Assembly: GCA_910589195.1 (NCBI GenBank)
Contig: CAJUTC010000011.1
Location: 18,714-82,713 of the forward strand
DNA: 64,000 nt
From: an uncultured Lachnospiraceae bacterium
GTDB lineage: Bacteria > Bacillota > Clostridia > Lachnospirales > Lachnospiraceae
Direction: 5' to 3'
Position 1 is the stretch's first letter; the number at the start of each line of letters is the position of its first letter. Positions 17,731 through 27,656 of the stretch are shown piece by piece. The notes below the pieces were generated by a model. The model worked only from the letters and a program-made list of their open reading frames with translations. It was not told the DNA's origin and made no database searches. Both the position numbers and the translations under genes were made by a program.

Positions 17731-18072
17731 ATCCGGCCCTCCTTATCCTGCTGCAGGCACGTTTTGGCGAGCCCTTGCAACCTGCCATAAGCGCCTGTTG
17801 TTTTTGCGTTTTGTGTTTCTTTCACACTCAGCTATGTTCCATAACGATTTATCTTACACATTTCCGTCAAATTTCCCTAAAATTATAACATAAAAATTAC
17901 GATTATAGTTTACCATATCATGGTTGGATTTACTTTACAATTATCTTACAAAATAAAAACGAATCCTAAGACGCGTGTTCCTTCGCCTCGGACAGGTTAT
18001 TAAGATGCTTCCTCTAAATGAAGGCAGCCAGGAAATTACGCTTTCCTGGCTGTTGGCTTGCGGCAAACGGCT
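17731..18072. other. 342-base intergenic region: regulator promoter zone and ppk1 terminator hairpin
   Basis: No gene is supported. On the minus strand two TATAAT-like -10 boxes (17887-17882 and 17907-17902) lie about 150-180 bases upstream of the response regulator start, without clear -35 partners. A dyad ACCAT-ATC-ATGGT near 17912-17925 may be an operator. The far end holds the ppk1 hairpin, listed separately. Confidence 0.5.
18025..18052 (-). terminator. Hairpin terminator after ppk1
   Basis: Perfect 11-bp stem CAGCCAGGAAA / TTTCCTGGCTG (18025-18035 with 18042-18052) and six-base loop, 20 bases past the ppk1 stop on the minus strand. The U tract is weak, so efficiency is uncertain. Confidence 0.6.
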
Positions 18073-20232
18073 TTAGTTTTGGCTTTCTACTGGTACAAAT
18101 ACTCTGGTACTAACTGGATCGTCTTCTTTTCTGGCCATTTTCGCCTGATACATTGCTTCCTCACAAAATTGCTTCTGGGAATTGACCAAAACTTTTCCAC
18201 GTTTATCAACCTTCTCGTAAGTTCCGTCAGGCTGCAGAATATGAGCTTTTACATTATCTTCCAGTTCAACCTCCAAAATATGAAAAACCGCTTCCTTCAG
18301 TTTCTCATCTTCTACCGGAAATACAATCTCGACACGCTTATCTAAATTCCTTGGCATCCAGTCTGCGCTTCCCATATAAATCTGGCTGTCGCCGCCATTT
18401 TCAAAGTAAAAGATCCGGCTGTGCTCTAAAAAATTCCCTACTATGGAGCGCACCGAAATCATTTCGCTTAAACCAGGAACCCCGGCCTTTAAGCAGCAGA
18501 TTCCCCGGATAATCAGTTCAATTGCTACCCCGGCGCAGGAAGCTTCGTAAAGAGCCGCAATAATTTCCTTGTCACAAAGGGAATTCATCTTAGCGATGAT
18601 CCTGGCTTCCCGCCCTGCCTTGGCAAAAGCGGTTTCCCGCCGGATCAGCCGCAGGAACTGTTTGCGAAGCCACAGTGGAGCAACTGCCAGTTTATTCCAG
18701 GCCGGCGGCTCAGAATAACCGGACAGCATATTGAACACAGCCGTAGCGTCTTCGCCAATTAAGGGGTTACAGGTCATCAGGCCGCAGTCTGTATACAGTT
18801 TTGCAGTAGAATCGTTATAATTTCCGGTTCCCAGATGGACATAGCGCCGGATTCCATCCTCTTCCCGGCGGACTACAAGGGTAATTTTGGAATGGGTTTT
18901 TAAACCCACCAGTCCGTAAATAACATGGCATCCTGCTTTTTCCAGCTTTTTTGCCCAATTAATATTATTTTCTTCATCAAACCTGGCTTTTAATTCTACC
19001 AATACTGATACCTGCTTGCCATTATCCGCAGCGGCGGCCAGCGCCGCAATAATAGGCGAATTGCCGCTGACCCGGTACAATGTTTGCTTTATGGCCAACA
19101 CTTCCGGATCCCTTGCCGCTGTGCGTACAAAATCCACCACCGGATCAAAGGTCTGATATGGATGATGAAGCAGAATATCCCCTTTTTGGATGTTTGTAAA
19201 AATATCGTCTTCATTCATGAAAGCCGGAACGGGCTGAGGGGTATAGCCTGCCGCTTTTAAATTATCAAATCCGTTTAGCCCGCCGTACAGTTTCATTAGA
19301 ACGGTTAAATCCAACGGCCCGCTGATCTCAAAAATATCCTGTGCGCTTACATCCAGCTCTTTCCTTAAAATCTTAAGCAGCCGCTTATCCGCCTTTTCTT
19401 CTACCTCTAAACGGATCACTTCTCCCCACTGACGCTTTTTAAGCTGTTTCTCAATTTCCTCCAAAAGGTCTTCCGCTTCTTCCTCATCTATGGTTAAATC
19501 GGCATTCCGCATAATCCGGAACGGGTGGGCCGCTAAGATGTCGTAATTTAGAAACAGTGCCTGCATATTGCGCTCAATAATCTCCTCCAGAAGAATTACA
19601 TTGCGCATTTCCCGCCCTCCCTCGCCGGCGGTTACTGGAAGCTCTACTATTCTTGGAAGACCGGAAGGCACCTGAACCATGGCAAAATCCAGCTCCCCAT
19701 GACTGTCCTTTTTCTTTTTCAAAAGGGCGGCAATATTCAGGGACTTATTCCGCACCAGGGGAAAGGGGCGGGAAGAGTCAAACGCCATGGGCGTTAATAC
19801 CGGATATACATTCTCCGCAAAATACTGATCAATAAACTTTCCCTGCTCTTTTGTCAGATCTTCGTGATCTTCAATAATATGAAGACCCTGAAGCCGCAAA
19901 GCAGGAAGCAGGGAGCGGTTATAGGTAGAATACTGCATGGCTACCAGTTCATGGGTTTTTTCCGAAATCTTCTCCAACTGTTCTTCCGGCTTTAGACCGG
20001 CGATATCCGGCTTGGTATAGTTTGCGTGAACCATATCCCGCAGAGAAGCTACACGAACCATAAAAAATTCATCTAAATTGCTGGCTGTAATGCTTAAAAA
20101 TTTCAGCCGCTCAAATAAGGGCAGGGTTTTATCCCTTGCTTCGCTTAAAACCCGGTAGTTAAATTCCAGCCAGCTTAACTCCCGGTTCACATAATTATTA
20201 GGGTCTAAATAGTTTGCTGCGCCCTCTGCCAT
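18073..20232 (-). CDS. ppk: Polyphosphate kinase 1
   Basis: 719 residues. It makes inorganic polyphosphate from ATP, reversibly. All four Ppk1 domains are recognisable: the N-terminal NRELSWLEFNYRVL and SNLDEFFMVRV, VRNKSLNIA in the head domain, VELKARFDEENNINWAKKLE, the autophosphorylated His near 447 in GLKTHSKITLVVR, and IIRGICCLKAGVPG in the second catalytic domain. The ATG at 20232 has AGGAGG eight bases upstream, inside the end of the ppx-like gene; an in-frame GTG six bases earlier is too close to that site. It is cotranscribed with the exopolyphosphatase gene (stop and start 2 bases apart). Confidence 0.96.
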   Translation of the reverse strand: MAEGAANYLDPNNYVNRELSWLEFNYRVLSEARDKTLPLFERLKFLSITASNLDEFFMVRVASLRDMVHANYTKPDIAGLKPEEQLEKISEKTHELVAMQYSTYNRSLLPALRLQGLHIIEDHEDLTKEQGKFIDQYFAENVYPVLTPMAFDSSRPFPLVRNKSLNIAALLKKKKDSHGELDFAMVQVPSGLPRIVELPVTAGEGGREMRNVILLEEIIERNMQALFLNYDILAAHPFRIMRNADLTIDEEEAEDLLEEIEKQLKKRQWGEVIRLEVEEKADKRLLKILRKELDVSAQDIFEISGPLDLTVLMKLYGGLNGFDNLKAAGYTPQPVPAFMNEDDIFTNIQKGDILLHHPYQTFDPVVDFVRTAARDPEVLAIKQTLYRVSGNSPIIAALAAAADNGKQVSVLVELKARFDEENNINWAKKLEKAGCHVIYGLVGLKTHSKITLVVRREEDGIRRYVHLGTGNYNDSTAKLYTDCGLMTCNPLIGEDATAVFNMLSGYSEPPAWNKLAVAPLWLRKQFLRLIRRETAFAKAGREARIIAKMNSLCDKEIIAALYEASCAGVAIELIIRGICCLKAGVPGLSEMISVRSIVGNFLEHSRIFYFENGGDSQIYMGSADWMPRNLDKRVEIVFPVEDEKLKEAVFHILEVELEDNVKAHILQPDGTYEKVDKRGKVLVNSQKQFCEEAMYQAKMARKEDDPVSTRVFVPVESQN

Positions 20233-20234
20233 TT

Positions 20235-21806
20235 TCACACCCTCCTCTTCTGCTTCAGCACCGGACGAATTCCAAATATTTCCTCAAAAAAATCTGCCTT
20301 CTGCACAAATGACATTTGCTCCAGCGTAATATCACCATGGTAATCAGTTGTAATCACCAGCTCATCCTCATGAACGCTCATTTTACATCCGGAAAGCTTT
20401 TGCTGATGGCTCCGATCCATGGAATTCGCCAGCCGCAGAATCGCCGTAAACTTGGCAATCTTTATGGTAATATCATGAGCGCTGATAATTCCGGAAGAAT
20501 CCTTATATATCTGCGCTTCCAGTTCCACATGGCCGTAATCAAAATCCCGGATATTGTAACGCACTACATTGGCAATAATCTCCCGCTCCAGGCGGCTTAA
20601 GCCGATAATTTCTGTGGCCATTATGATGTTGTAGGCACATTCATTCGCGTCTTTAATGCTGATAAATTTCCCGCATGCGTGAAGCATCACGGCAATCCGA
20701 AGCAGCAGCCTATCCCTGGCTGTCAGGCCATGGAACCGGCGCATTGCATCAAAAATTTCCATCACAAATTGTTCCAGCACCTGATTATGGCTGTTGTGGC
20801 ATTTATACCGCTTTGCCATATTCCGGGAAGCCGCCAGAATATCATTTTCAAAGCTGTGCTTAAACTTTACCTGGCGGATGGACTCTCCATATTCTGCGGC
20901 GATTCCGTCGCACAGCCGGATTCCAGGAAGCCAAAACTGCTCCGCCCCGGTAATCTCCATAATCCGCCGGTATATAACCGCGCTGGGAAGCATTACTTCT
21001 ACATAACGCTCACTGATTCCGAATAAGTCTTCCAGTTCATGAGGGCTTAATTTAAACATGGCATCGTAGAAATGGTTTACATCTTCCGCCGTCATTTTAT
21101 CCGAAACAGAATGGGTTTCATTTAGCATCTGCTTAAACATATAAAGGGTATTATCCCCAATTCCAATCAGATTCTTAATTTCACGGTCTTTTAAGTAAAT
21201 CTTGCGGAAAGTAAATAATTCATTATCAACCAATTCCCGAATCAAATGGCTGTGAACCTCCATTCCCGCCGGAACCTTCGCAATCAATTCTCTTAAGCGC
21301 AAGGTTCCCAAAGGAAGGTTTTGGGTAGATACCAGGGAATCTTTATCAAACAGGGAAATCTGCATGCTGCCAAAGCCCACATCTACAATCGCTGTCCCTT
21401 TTTGAATTGTATTGTTAAATTCCTGATCCTTAGAGGCAATGGCTTTATAGCTTAAAAACCGCTGCTCCGAATTTTCAATCAGCTTTACATCAATTCCGGT
21501 ACGAACCAGAATCTGATCCAGGATAATCTGATTATTCTTTGCGTCCCGCAAGGCGCTGGTAGCGTAAGCTTTATAGGCCTGCACCTTATACCCCTTCATA
21601 ATAACTGAAAATTCCTTCAAAACCTGGCATAGCTCTTCCACCAGCTCGTAGCCGATTTTCCCATGCCCATAAGTATCCCGGCCCAGCGCAATCACGTGAC
21701 GCACATGATCCACTGACCGGATGCCGAATTTATTTGAAATTTCATAAATTCCAAGCTCTACTTCAAAGGAGCCCACATCAATGGCAGCAAATGTTTGGAT
21801 TGCCAT
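20235..21806 (-). CDS. ppx: Exopolyphosphatase/Ppx-GppA family phosphatase with HD domain
   Basis: 523 residues. The N-terminal ASKHA fold begins AAIDVGSFEVELGIYE and has the second phosphate loop IVDVGFGSMQISLF and the adjacent family motif YATSALRDAKN. Residues 330-500 form an HD-like helical domain (LRIAVMLHACGKFI), as in long Ppx/GppA proteins. It hydrolyses polyphosphate or pppGpp. The pairing with ppk1 favours polyphosphate turnover. The ATG at 21806 follows AGGAAAGGGG; the track-extending upstream ATG at 21848 has no site. Confidence 0.9.
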   Translation of the reverse strand: MAIQTFAAIDVGSFEVELGIYEISNKFGIRSVDHVRHVIALGRDTYGHGKIGYELVEELCQVLKEFSVIMKGYKVQAYKAYATSALRDAKNNQIILDQILVRTGIDVKLIENSEQRFLSYKAIASKDQEFNNTIQKGTAIVDVGFGSMQISLFDKDSLVSTQNLPLGTLRLRELIAKVPAGMEVHSHLIRELVDNELFTFRKIYLKDREIKNLIGIGDNTLYMFKQMLNETHSVSDKMTAEDVNHFYDAMFKLSPHELEDLFGISERYVEVMLPSAVIYRRIMEITGAEQFWLPGIRLCDGIAAEYGESIRQVKFKHSFENDILAASRNMAKRYKCHNSHNQVLEQFVMEIFDAMRRFHGLTARDRLLLRIAVMLHACGKFISIKDANECAYNIIMATEIIGLSRLEREIIANVVRYNIRDFDYGHVELEAQIYKDSSGIISAHDITIKIAKFTAILRLANSMDRSHQQKLSGCKMSVHEDELVITTDYHGDITLEQMSFVQKADFFEEIFGIRPVLKQKRRV

Positions 21807-21872
21807 AACCCCTTTCCTCCCCTCTTGTCCTGCACAATCTTGCAGCATCCTGCTATAACCTCGCCACCGAAA

Positions 21873-23150
21873 TTATTGCTTCTGCCCCAAAAGATAGGTG
21901 ATAAACTGCGCCGCTGTCCGTCCTGACAGACCGCCGTGGCTTAACTCCCACTGGTTTGCCTTTAAAAGCAATTCTTGTTTTGGCATTGTAATTCCGCTTC
22001 TCTTTGCCAATACTTCTACAATCTCCCGAAACTGGGCAGGTTCCGGTGAGCCGAAATAAATGGTAACGCCAAAGCGCGCTACCAGGGAAAGCTTTTCCTG
22101 AACCGTATCATTAGCATGAAGATCATCATCCGAAAGCTGGCGCTTGTCGCCAAAACTTTCCCGGATCAGATGGCGGCGGTTTGACGTGGCATAAATCAAC
22201 ACGTTTTTCGGCGTTTTTCCCAATCCCCCTTCAATAATCGCTTTTAGGTACTTATATTCAAGCTCCGATTCTTCAAAGGATAGATCGTCCATATAAATAA
22301 TAAATTTATAGTTCCGATCCTTTACCTGCTCCAGCACATCAGATAATGCCTTAAACTGATGTTTATATACTTCAATCATCCGAAGACCCTGATCGTAATA
22401 TTGGTTTAGTATGGCTTTCATGCAGGAAGATTTTCCGGTTCCCGCATCTCCGTAAAGAAGAACGTTATTCGCCACCCTGCCCCGGATAAACGCTTCTGTG
22501 TTGTCAATCAGCTTGTTCTTCTGAATCTCATACCCTACCAAATCTTCTAAGGATACGTGTTCGATATTGGTAATGGGATCAATGTAAGCCTGCTCATCCT
22601 TTTCCAAAATGCGGAACGCCTTGTTCAGCCCAAACTTTCCCACCCCGAATTCTTTATAAAACTGGGTTACTTCCCTCCGGAATTCCAAAACATCTTCCGC
22701 CTGCTCCAGTGCCTTTGCCAATTCTACAATCCGGTCCCGGATCCGTTTATTAAAAACCCGGCTGCTATCTTTTGCTGCTTTGTAATCCGCAATCAGGCTC
22801 CAGATCCCCTTTCCTCTTTCTTCCCCTAAGTCTAATTCCCGGATATCATAATCGAAAAGTGTTTTAAAAATCCTAAAATCATGGAGAGCTAACGAATCCA
22901 GCGTTCCCCCAGCCGGCCCTAATATCTCGCAGGAAGTGCTGTATGCGTTTTCATGGTTTGCCAGGCAGAACGCTAAAAAGCAGTGATATAAATTCCCGCT
23001 GAATCCATAAGTAACTGCCAGCTCAATCAGTTGATTCCCACATGGATACGCTTCTTTCGCCTCCTCTTCCTTGCAAAGAAGCCGCTCCATCTGTTCAAAA
23101 AGCTTCTGATATTTAAAATTCCGATATAAAATAAGTTCTTGTGTAGTCAT
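21873..23150 (-). CDS. DUF815-family AAA ATPase
   Basis: 425 residues. The N-terminal 190 residues are helical. The AAA domain has Walker A GDAGTGKSS (about residue 236), Walker B FIIYMDDLSFEE, and a sensor region YATSNRRHLI followed by GDKRQLSDDDLHANDT, a combination specific to the DUF815 family. The family is widespread in Firmicutes and proteobacteria, without a settled role. It lies 66 bases upstream of the ppx gene on the same strand, so it may be in that transcript. Confidence 0.85.
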   Translation of the reverse strand: MTTQELILYRNFKYQKLFEQMERLLCKEEEAKEAYPCGNQLIELAVTYGFSGNLYHCFLAFCLANHENAYSTSCEILGPAGGTLDSLALHDFRIFKTLFDYDIRELDLGEERGKGIWSLIADYKAAKDSSRVFNKRIRDRIVELAKALEQAEDVLEFRREVTQFYKEFGVGKFGLNKAFRILEKDEQAYIDPITNIEHVSLEDLVGYEIQKNKLIDNTEAFIRGRVANNVLLYGDAGTGKSSCMKAILNQYYDQGLRMIEVYKHQFKALSDVLEQVKDRNYKFIIYMDDLSFEESELEYKYLKAIIEGGLGKTPKNVLIYATSNRRHLIRESFGDKRQLSDDDLHANDTVQEKLSLVARFGVTIYFGSPEPAQFREIVEVLAKRSGITMPKQELLLKANQWELSHGGLSGRTAAQFITYLLGQKQ

Positions 23151-23197
23151 TTTCGTATGCCTCGAATCTATGTATCATTTTAATCTTTGCCTTGTGG

Positions 23198-24334
23198 TCA
23201 ATAGTTTCCCAGAACCCGAAGATTGGCGGCTTCTTTCCTAAGACCTAAAAGGGCATTCTGAACGGATCCATCCTTTAAGGTTCCTTCAATATCCACAAAA
23301 AACCGATATTCCCAGTTTCTCTCTAAAATAGGCCTGGACTGGATCATCAGCATATTAACGTGATTGTAGATAAAATGGCCCAGCATATTATAGAGGGAGC
23401 CGCTGACATGAGGAAGCTCAAAGCAAAGGCTTACCTTCTTTGCGTCCAGGCGGTACACCGGCTCCGCGCCCAAAATCAGGAAGCGGGTTACATTACAGGA
23501 ATTATGGTTTACGGCTGCTTTTAATACGTTCAGGCCATAAATCTTACCGGCTGTTTCACTGGCTACTGCCGCTTGGGTAATATCACCGTCCTCAACCACC
23601 TTTTTTGCCGCTACTGCCGTATTCTCCAGGCTGACCTGCTTCCATTCCCGGTGGGAATTTAAAAACTGGCTGCACTGCATCAGACCCTGGGGATGGGAAT
23701 AAACCGTCTTAATTTCAGAAATCGTTGCCTGGGGAAGGCCTAACAGGGCATGATTCACCGTAACCTGGGTTTCCCCAACAATGTAGTTCTTATATTTTAA
23801 CAGCAAATCATAATTATCAATTACTGCCCCGGCAGAAGAATTTTCAATCGGAAGCACCGCATATGCTGCCCGCCCCTCTGCCACCTCTTTCATGGCATCG
23901 TCCCAGGCTGGAACATGATAGGCGTCTGCCTGGCTTCCGAAAAACTGCAGCGTGGCCGCATGGCTGTAAGCGCCTTCTACCCCCTGATATACCACACGCT
24001 TACCTGCGGTAGGCAAGTATTCAACCAGCTTAAATTCTGGTTCCCCAAGGTTTCCAAAGTTTCCCATAAGCTGATACTGGTAGCGACGGCTTACTGTCAT
24101 AAGCTGGATAAACAGCTCCCCTACTGCAATCTCTGTAAATGGGCTTTTCGCCAGGCCGCGCACAGCATCCAGTTTTTCCTTTTCCCTTTCTGGGTCGTAC
24201 ACAGCCTTTCCATTTTTAATCTTAAACTCTGCCACATCCCGACAGAGATTCATCCGTTCTTCAAACAGTTCCACCAGCCTGGAGTCAATTTGATCCAACT
24301 GGCCCCTGATTTTTTGCAAATCCAGATTCTTCAT
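23198..24334 (-). CDS. pheA: Bifunctional chorismate mutase / prephenate dehydratase
   Basis: 378 residues. Residues 1-90 are an AroQ-type chorismate mutase (IRGQLDQIDSRLVELFEERM). Residues 112-285 are prephenate dehydratase (VVYQGVEGAYSHAA; VLPIENSSAGAV; NVTRFLIL). The C-terminal ACT regulatory domain carries LMIQSRPI, the equivalent of the ESRP phenylalanine-binding motif with Gln in place of Glu. It converts chorismate to phenylpyruvate for phenylalanine synthesis, with likely feedback inhibition by Phe. The start lies inside the end of plsC (50-base overlap) with GAGGAAGG upstream. Confidence 0.95.
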   Translation of the reverse strand: MKNLDLQKIRGQLDQIDSRLVELFEERMNLCRDVAEFKIKNGKAVYDPEREKEKLDAVRGLAKSPFTEIAVGELFIQLMTVSRRYQYQLMGNFGNLGEPEFKLVEYLPTAGKRVVYQGVEGAYSHAATLQFFGSQADAYHVPAWDDAMKEVAEGRAAYAVLPIENSSAGAVIDNYDLLLKYKNYIVGETQVTVNHALLGLPQATISEIKTVYSHPQGLMQCSQFLNSHREWKQVSLENTAVAAKKVVEDGDITQAAVASETAGKIYGLNVLKAAVNHNSCNVTRFLILGAEPVYRLDAKKVSLCFELPHVSGSLYNMLGHFIYNHVNMLMIQSRPILERNWEYRFFVDIEGTLKDGSVQNALLGLRKEAANLRVLGNY

Positions 24335-25082
24335 TTTTTGTTCCTTCCTCGCTTACCATTTCACTAAGCATTCCTATAATCACATCCCGCACATAGGAAC
24401 CGCTTTTCTTTTTCACCTCTTTGGGAAGCTCCTTTAAATAGATGGGCTTTCCATACCGGATCCGGACTTTCTTTGGATGAATAAATGGAATGTGATTTTC
24501 AAAAATATCCGCATTTCCTACCATTGCCACCGGAATCACAGGACAGCCTGACTTTTCAGCAATTTTTAAGCTTCCCTCCTTAAAAGGAAGCAAGTCCGTA
24601 AATTCTTCGTTTTCATTCCGTGTCCCTTCCGGAAAAATCCAGATGGAAATCCCTGACTTTACCTTTTCAATTCCGGTTAAAATCGTTTTTAACCCTTCCT
24701 TAATGTCTTCCCGATCCAAAAACAGGCACTGAACATACTCCATCCAATTTTTCAAAAGAGGATACCGCAGCATTTCCTTTTTCGCCACAAAGCCTAAAGG
24801 GCCGCTGGTTGTAGTATAGCCAATCAGAATATCAAAATAGCTTCTGTGGTTCCCCACATATAAGACCGCCTGATCCTCAGGGATATTCTCCCGCCCTTCC
24901 ACAGTTACCTTTGTTCCCGAAATCTTTAACAGCAGCCGGAACATAAACCGTACCACAGCAACGCTCTGTCTTTTTTGGCTGTCAGGATCCGTTCTTCCTA
25001 AAATCGCCTCAAACACCAGCAGCGGAATGCTGAAAACCAGAAATAAAATAAGTACCAACGCAACAAATAGAAACCGTATCAC
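24285..25082 (-). CDS. plsC: 1-acyl-sn-glycerol-3-phosphate acyltransferase
   Basis: 265 residues. An N-terminal membrane segment is followed by the acyltransferase motifs NHRSYFDIL (catalytic HX4D, about residue 77) and FPEGTRNENEEF (about 150), plus the final PVIPVAMVGNADIF. It adds the second acyl chain to lysophosphatidic acid in phospholipid synthesis. The C-terminal 20 residues (after VSEEGTK) are hydrophilic and overlap the pheA start. Both genes probably share one transcript. Confidence 0.92.
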   Translation of the reverse strand: MIRFLFVALVLILFLVFSIPLLVFEAILGRTDPDSQKRQSVAVVRFMFRLLLKISGTKVTVEGRENIPEDQAVLYVGNHRSYFDILIGYTTTSGPLGFVAKKEMLRYPLLKNWMEYVQCLFLDREDIKEGLKTILTGIEKVKSGISIWIFPEGTRNENEEFTDLLPFKEGSLKIAEKSGCPVIPVAMVGNADIFENHIPFIHPKKVRIRYGKPIYLKELPKEVKKKSGSYVRDVIIGMLSEMVSEEGTKNEESGFAKNQGPVGSN

Positions 25083-25107
25083 TTAAAAACATCCTTTCAA
25101 TCGTTAT

Positions 25108-25179
25108 ATGATGTTGGTGTCAAAAGGTCTTTTGCCAGCTTGCACCAGATTTTCCACCTTTTGGCCCTGGTATCATCAT
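25108..25179. repeat. Structured intergenic repeat, copy A
   Basis: A 72-base element whose ends are inverted: ATGATG ... CAAAAGG (25108-25127) against CCTTTTG ... CATCAT (25158-25179). The left end (ATGATGTTGGTG, then CAAAAG with a two-base gap and CTTTTG) matches the right-hand end of 37905-38049 read on the opposite strand at 28 of 30 positions. It lies between plsC and a CmpB-family gene. No coding capacity. Confidence 0.6.
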
Positions 25180-25209
25180 ATAAATGATTATATAAGAGGA
25201 AAGTTTTAA

Positions 25210-25743
25210 TTACAACCCTGATGCTGCTTTTTCTTTGCTTTTTCGCTCCTTTTTTATCAGGCCCCTTCCGGTAATCCCCTCAAACAGAAGGCCTGTACCA
25301 AACCACAAAGGAGCAAAATCCAGCCGGATCAGGCCGTTTACATTGGTTGGCAGGCCACTGTAATCCCACGGACAGATTCCAATCTGCCGCATCCAGGAGC
25401 CAAACAAGTATTCCGCGCAAAAAATCAGTACCATATCAATCATTCCGTGGCGCAAAATCAGATCCCTAAGAGGCAGAACATCCCACAGGCCTTCATCCAG
25501 CCAACGGTCAATCCGTTTTCCAATGGGCCCAAGCAATGCTCCTAATCCATAAATCGGAAACATTAGTAACGAGGTTCTTCCCATCATCCTCCAGTCATGG
25601 GTAATAATGGATTCCGCTGATGTAAACAGGATTTCCAGGCACCATCCTGCCATTCCGCATTTTAAAAAATTTCGCAGTAATTTTTTTTGATTTGTCCATG
25701 TCTTTTCCATGGGACTATTATGTGCCGCGTGCCGTTGAGCCAT
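25210..25743 (-). CDS. CmpB-family putative ABC-transporter-associated membrane protein
   Basis: 177 residues with about four membrane segments. Motifs typical of the CmpB family (PF06541) are present: GWCLEILFTS, FPIYGLGALLGPI, and WDYSGLPTNVNGLIRLDFAPLWFGTG. The family is named after a putative ABC transporter but its function is not established. The start is uncertain: 25743 and 25710 are both ATG and neither has a good ribosome site. It is unlinked in expression to neighbours as far as can be seen. Confidence 0.7.
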   Translation of the reverse strand: MAQRHAAHNSPMEKTWTNQKKLLRNFLKCGMAGWCLEILFTSAESIITHDWRMMGRTSLLMFPIYGLGALLGPIGKRIDRWLDEGLWDVLPLRDLILRHGMIDMVLIFCAEYLFGSWMRQIGICPWDYSGLPTNVNGLIRLDFAPLWFGTGLLFEGITGRGLIKKERKSKEKAASGL

Positions 25744-25823
25744 ACATGTCCAAACGCGGAAAAAAATTACACACAGCGAAATCCTGAGCCGCCAATACGG
25801 CGTTTCGGCATTTTATCCTCTAA

Positions 25824-27383
25824 CTACAAAAGAGGCGACAGAAGCCGGCAAAATTGTTCCTTTATACGAATCTTAAGGCTCCGGTTCCGATAGCCTTCCA
25901 AGGTCAACTCCTGGCAATGAGGCAAATCATCCAAAAAAGCCTGCTCCAGCTTTTCCGTAGCCGCCTCATCGTAAATTACAGCATTTACCTCAAAATTAAG
26001 TTCAAAGCTTCGAATATCCATATTAGCTGTTCCGTAGCAGCTTACCATGCCGTCTACCATGATGCCCTTGGCGTGAAGGAAACCATTTTCATAAATATAG
26101 CATCTGGCTCCGGAAGCCAGCAATTCCCCGGCGTAAGAATACGTTGCCCAGTATACAAACGGGTGATCTGGTTTACATGGAATCATCAACCGCACATCCA
26201 CGCCGGAAAGGGCGGCAATCTTAAGGGCTGATAGAATTGCGTCGTCAGGCACAAAATAAGGCGTTTGGATATAAATGTGATCCTTTGCTTTATGGAATAA
26301 TTCCAGGTAATTATCCCGGATATTCTTTGTTCTGGTATCTGGGCCGCTGCTGATAATCTGGATTCCGGTAGCCCCGTCGCTGTTCATATAGCCTGGATCC
26401 GACCATGGGCGTTTGCCCTGGCTTTTCATCTCCTGCCTTATCTCATCCTCCAAATCGGTTTCCAGATCCGCTCCGAAATATTTTCCGAATAAAAACAAAT
26501 TTTCATGGACAGCGTAATTCCAATCCAGGGCAAACCGGATTTGAAGGCTAAGCGCTGCATCCCCCCGGATCTTTAAATGGGTATCCCTCCAATATCCGAA
26601 TTTCGGATCTTTGGAAATGTACTCTTTCCCTATATTAAAACCTCCCAAATATCCTAATTTTCCGTCAATCACTACAATCTTCCTGTGGTTCCGGTAATTA
26701 ACCCGCAGATTCAGCCTCCCCATAATAGGCGGAAAAAAGATCCCTACCCGGATTCCGGCTTGCAAAAGTTCATTCCACAGCTTCTTTGGCATAAAACGCC
26801 CACCCATTCCGTCTGCCAAAATCCGCACCTCCACACCTTCCCGCACCTTTTCCTTCAAAATGGGAATAATAGAATGAAACACTTCATCATTTTTAATAAT
26901 GTAATATTGAATATGAATGTAATGGTTTGCTGCTTTCAGCTCCTGACGCAGATCTTCAAATTTCTTTTCCCCGTCTGTAAAAATTTCCAATTCATTCCGT
27001 ATGGTAAGCACCGCCCCAGCCGTTTCCAGATTATAAAGAGCCAGGCTTCCGTAATCTCTGGTAACCGGATCATGGTTATCCATAATATGGTATTCCCGAA
27101 TGACCTGTTCCTGGTTTTTTGCGGAGTATTTCAGCCGATCCTCTACTTCCTTTACCCGGAACATTTTGCTTTTGCGCAAATCCTGGCCGAAAAACAGATA
27201 TAGCAGTACGCCAAAAACCGGAACAAAATTAAGCGCGAACAGCCATGTCCATACACTTTTGGGATCCCGGCGCTGAAAAAAAACAATCAGAATGCTGAGG
27301 AATAAGTTAACAATAATAAGATTCTGAATCAGCCATTGCCATCCAACGCTGATTCCATTTCCGATTATATGCAAAGCTGCCAT
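25824..27383 (-). CDS. cls: Cardiolipin synthase
   Basis: 519 residues. Two N-terminal membrane segments (IIVNLFLSILIVFF; WTWLFALNFVPVFGVLLYLFFG) precede two phospholipase-D domains. The HxKx4D motifs are NHRKIVVIDG (about residue 232) and LHAKGIMVDG (about 430), both complete. It condenses two phosphatidylglycerols to cardiolipin and glycerol at the membrane. Length and layout match ClsA-type enzymes of Firmicutes. Confidence 0.94.
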   Translation of the reverse strand: MAALHIIGNGISVGWQWLIQNLIIVNLFLSILIVFFQRRDPKSVWTWLFALNFVPVFGVLLYLFFGQDLRKSKMFRVKEVEDRLKYSAKNQEQVIREYHIMDNHDPVTRDYGSLALYNLETAGAVLTIRNELEIFTDGEKKFEDLRQELKAANHYIHIQYYIIKNDEVFHSIIPILKEKVREGVEVRILADGMGGRFMPKKLWNELLQAGIRVGIFFPPIMGRLNLRVNYRNHRKIVVIDGKLGYLGGFNIGKEYISKDPKFGYWRDTHLKIRGDAALSLQIRFALDWNYAVHENLFLFGKYFGADLETDLEDEIRQEMKSQGKRPWSDPGYMNSDGATGIQIISSGPDTRTKNIRDNYLELFHKAKDHIYIQTPYFVPDDAILSALKIAALSGVDVRLMIPCKPDHPFVYWATYSYAGELLASGARCYIYENGFLHAKGIMVDGMVSCYGTANMDIRSFELNFEVNAVIYDEAATEKLEQAFLDDLPHCQELTLEGYRNRSLKIRIKEQFCRLLSPLL

Positions 27384-27656
27384 TTTACCATCTCCTTACA
27401 ATCGATTCCCCTATCATAGCACAAACTGCCCTCCTGGTTCAAGCCTTGCTTCTGATATGGCCACTCATCTTTCTGTAATCCGATTTATACCGCCAAGCCA
27501 TGGCTTTCATGCCTTAATTTAAAATCCGCATAAAATTTGCTTTCCGTCACGAATATACATCCAACACAATTTATGCTATACTATCGAAAAAAACGCACAA
27601 ACTATTCCATATCATGTTTCACCAGAATTTCCAAACCCAAAACAAGGAGATATCAA

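Noticed and set aside
27537..27656. Forty-residue N-terminal extension of asparaginase
   Set aside because: It covers a probable promoter and lacks a ribosome site, whereas ATG 27657 has AAGGAG.
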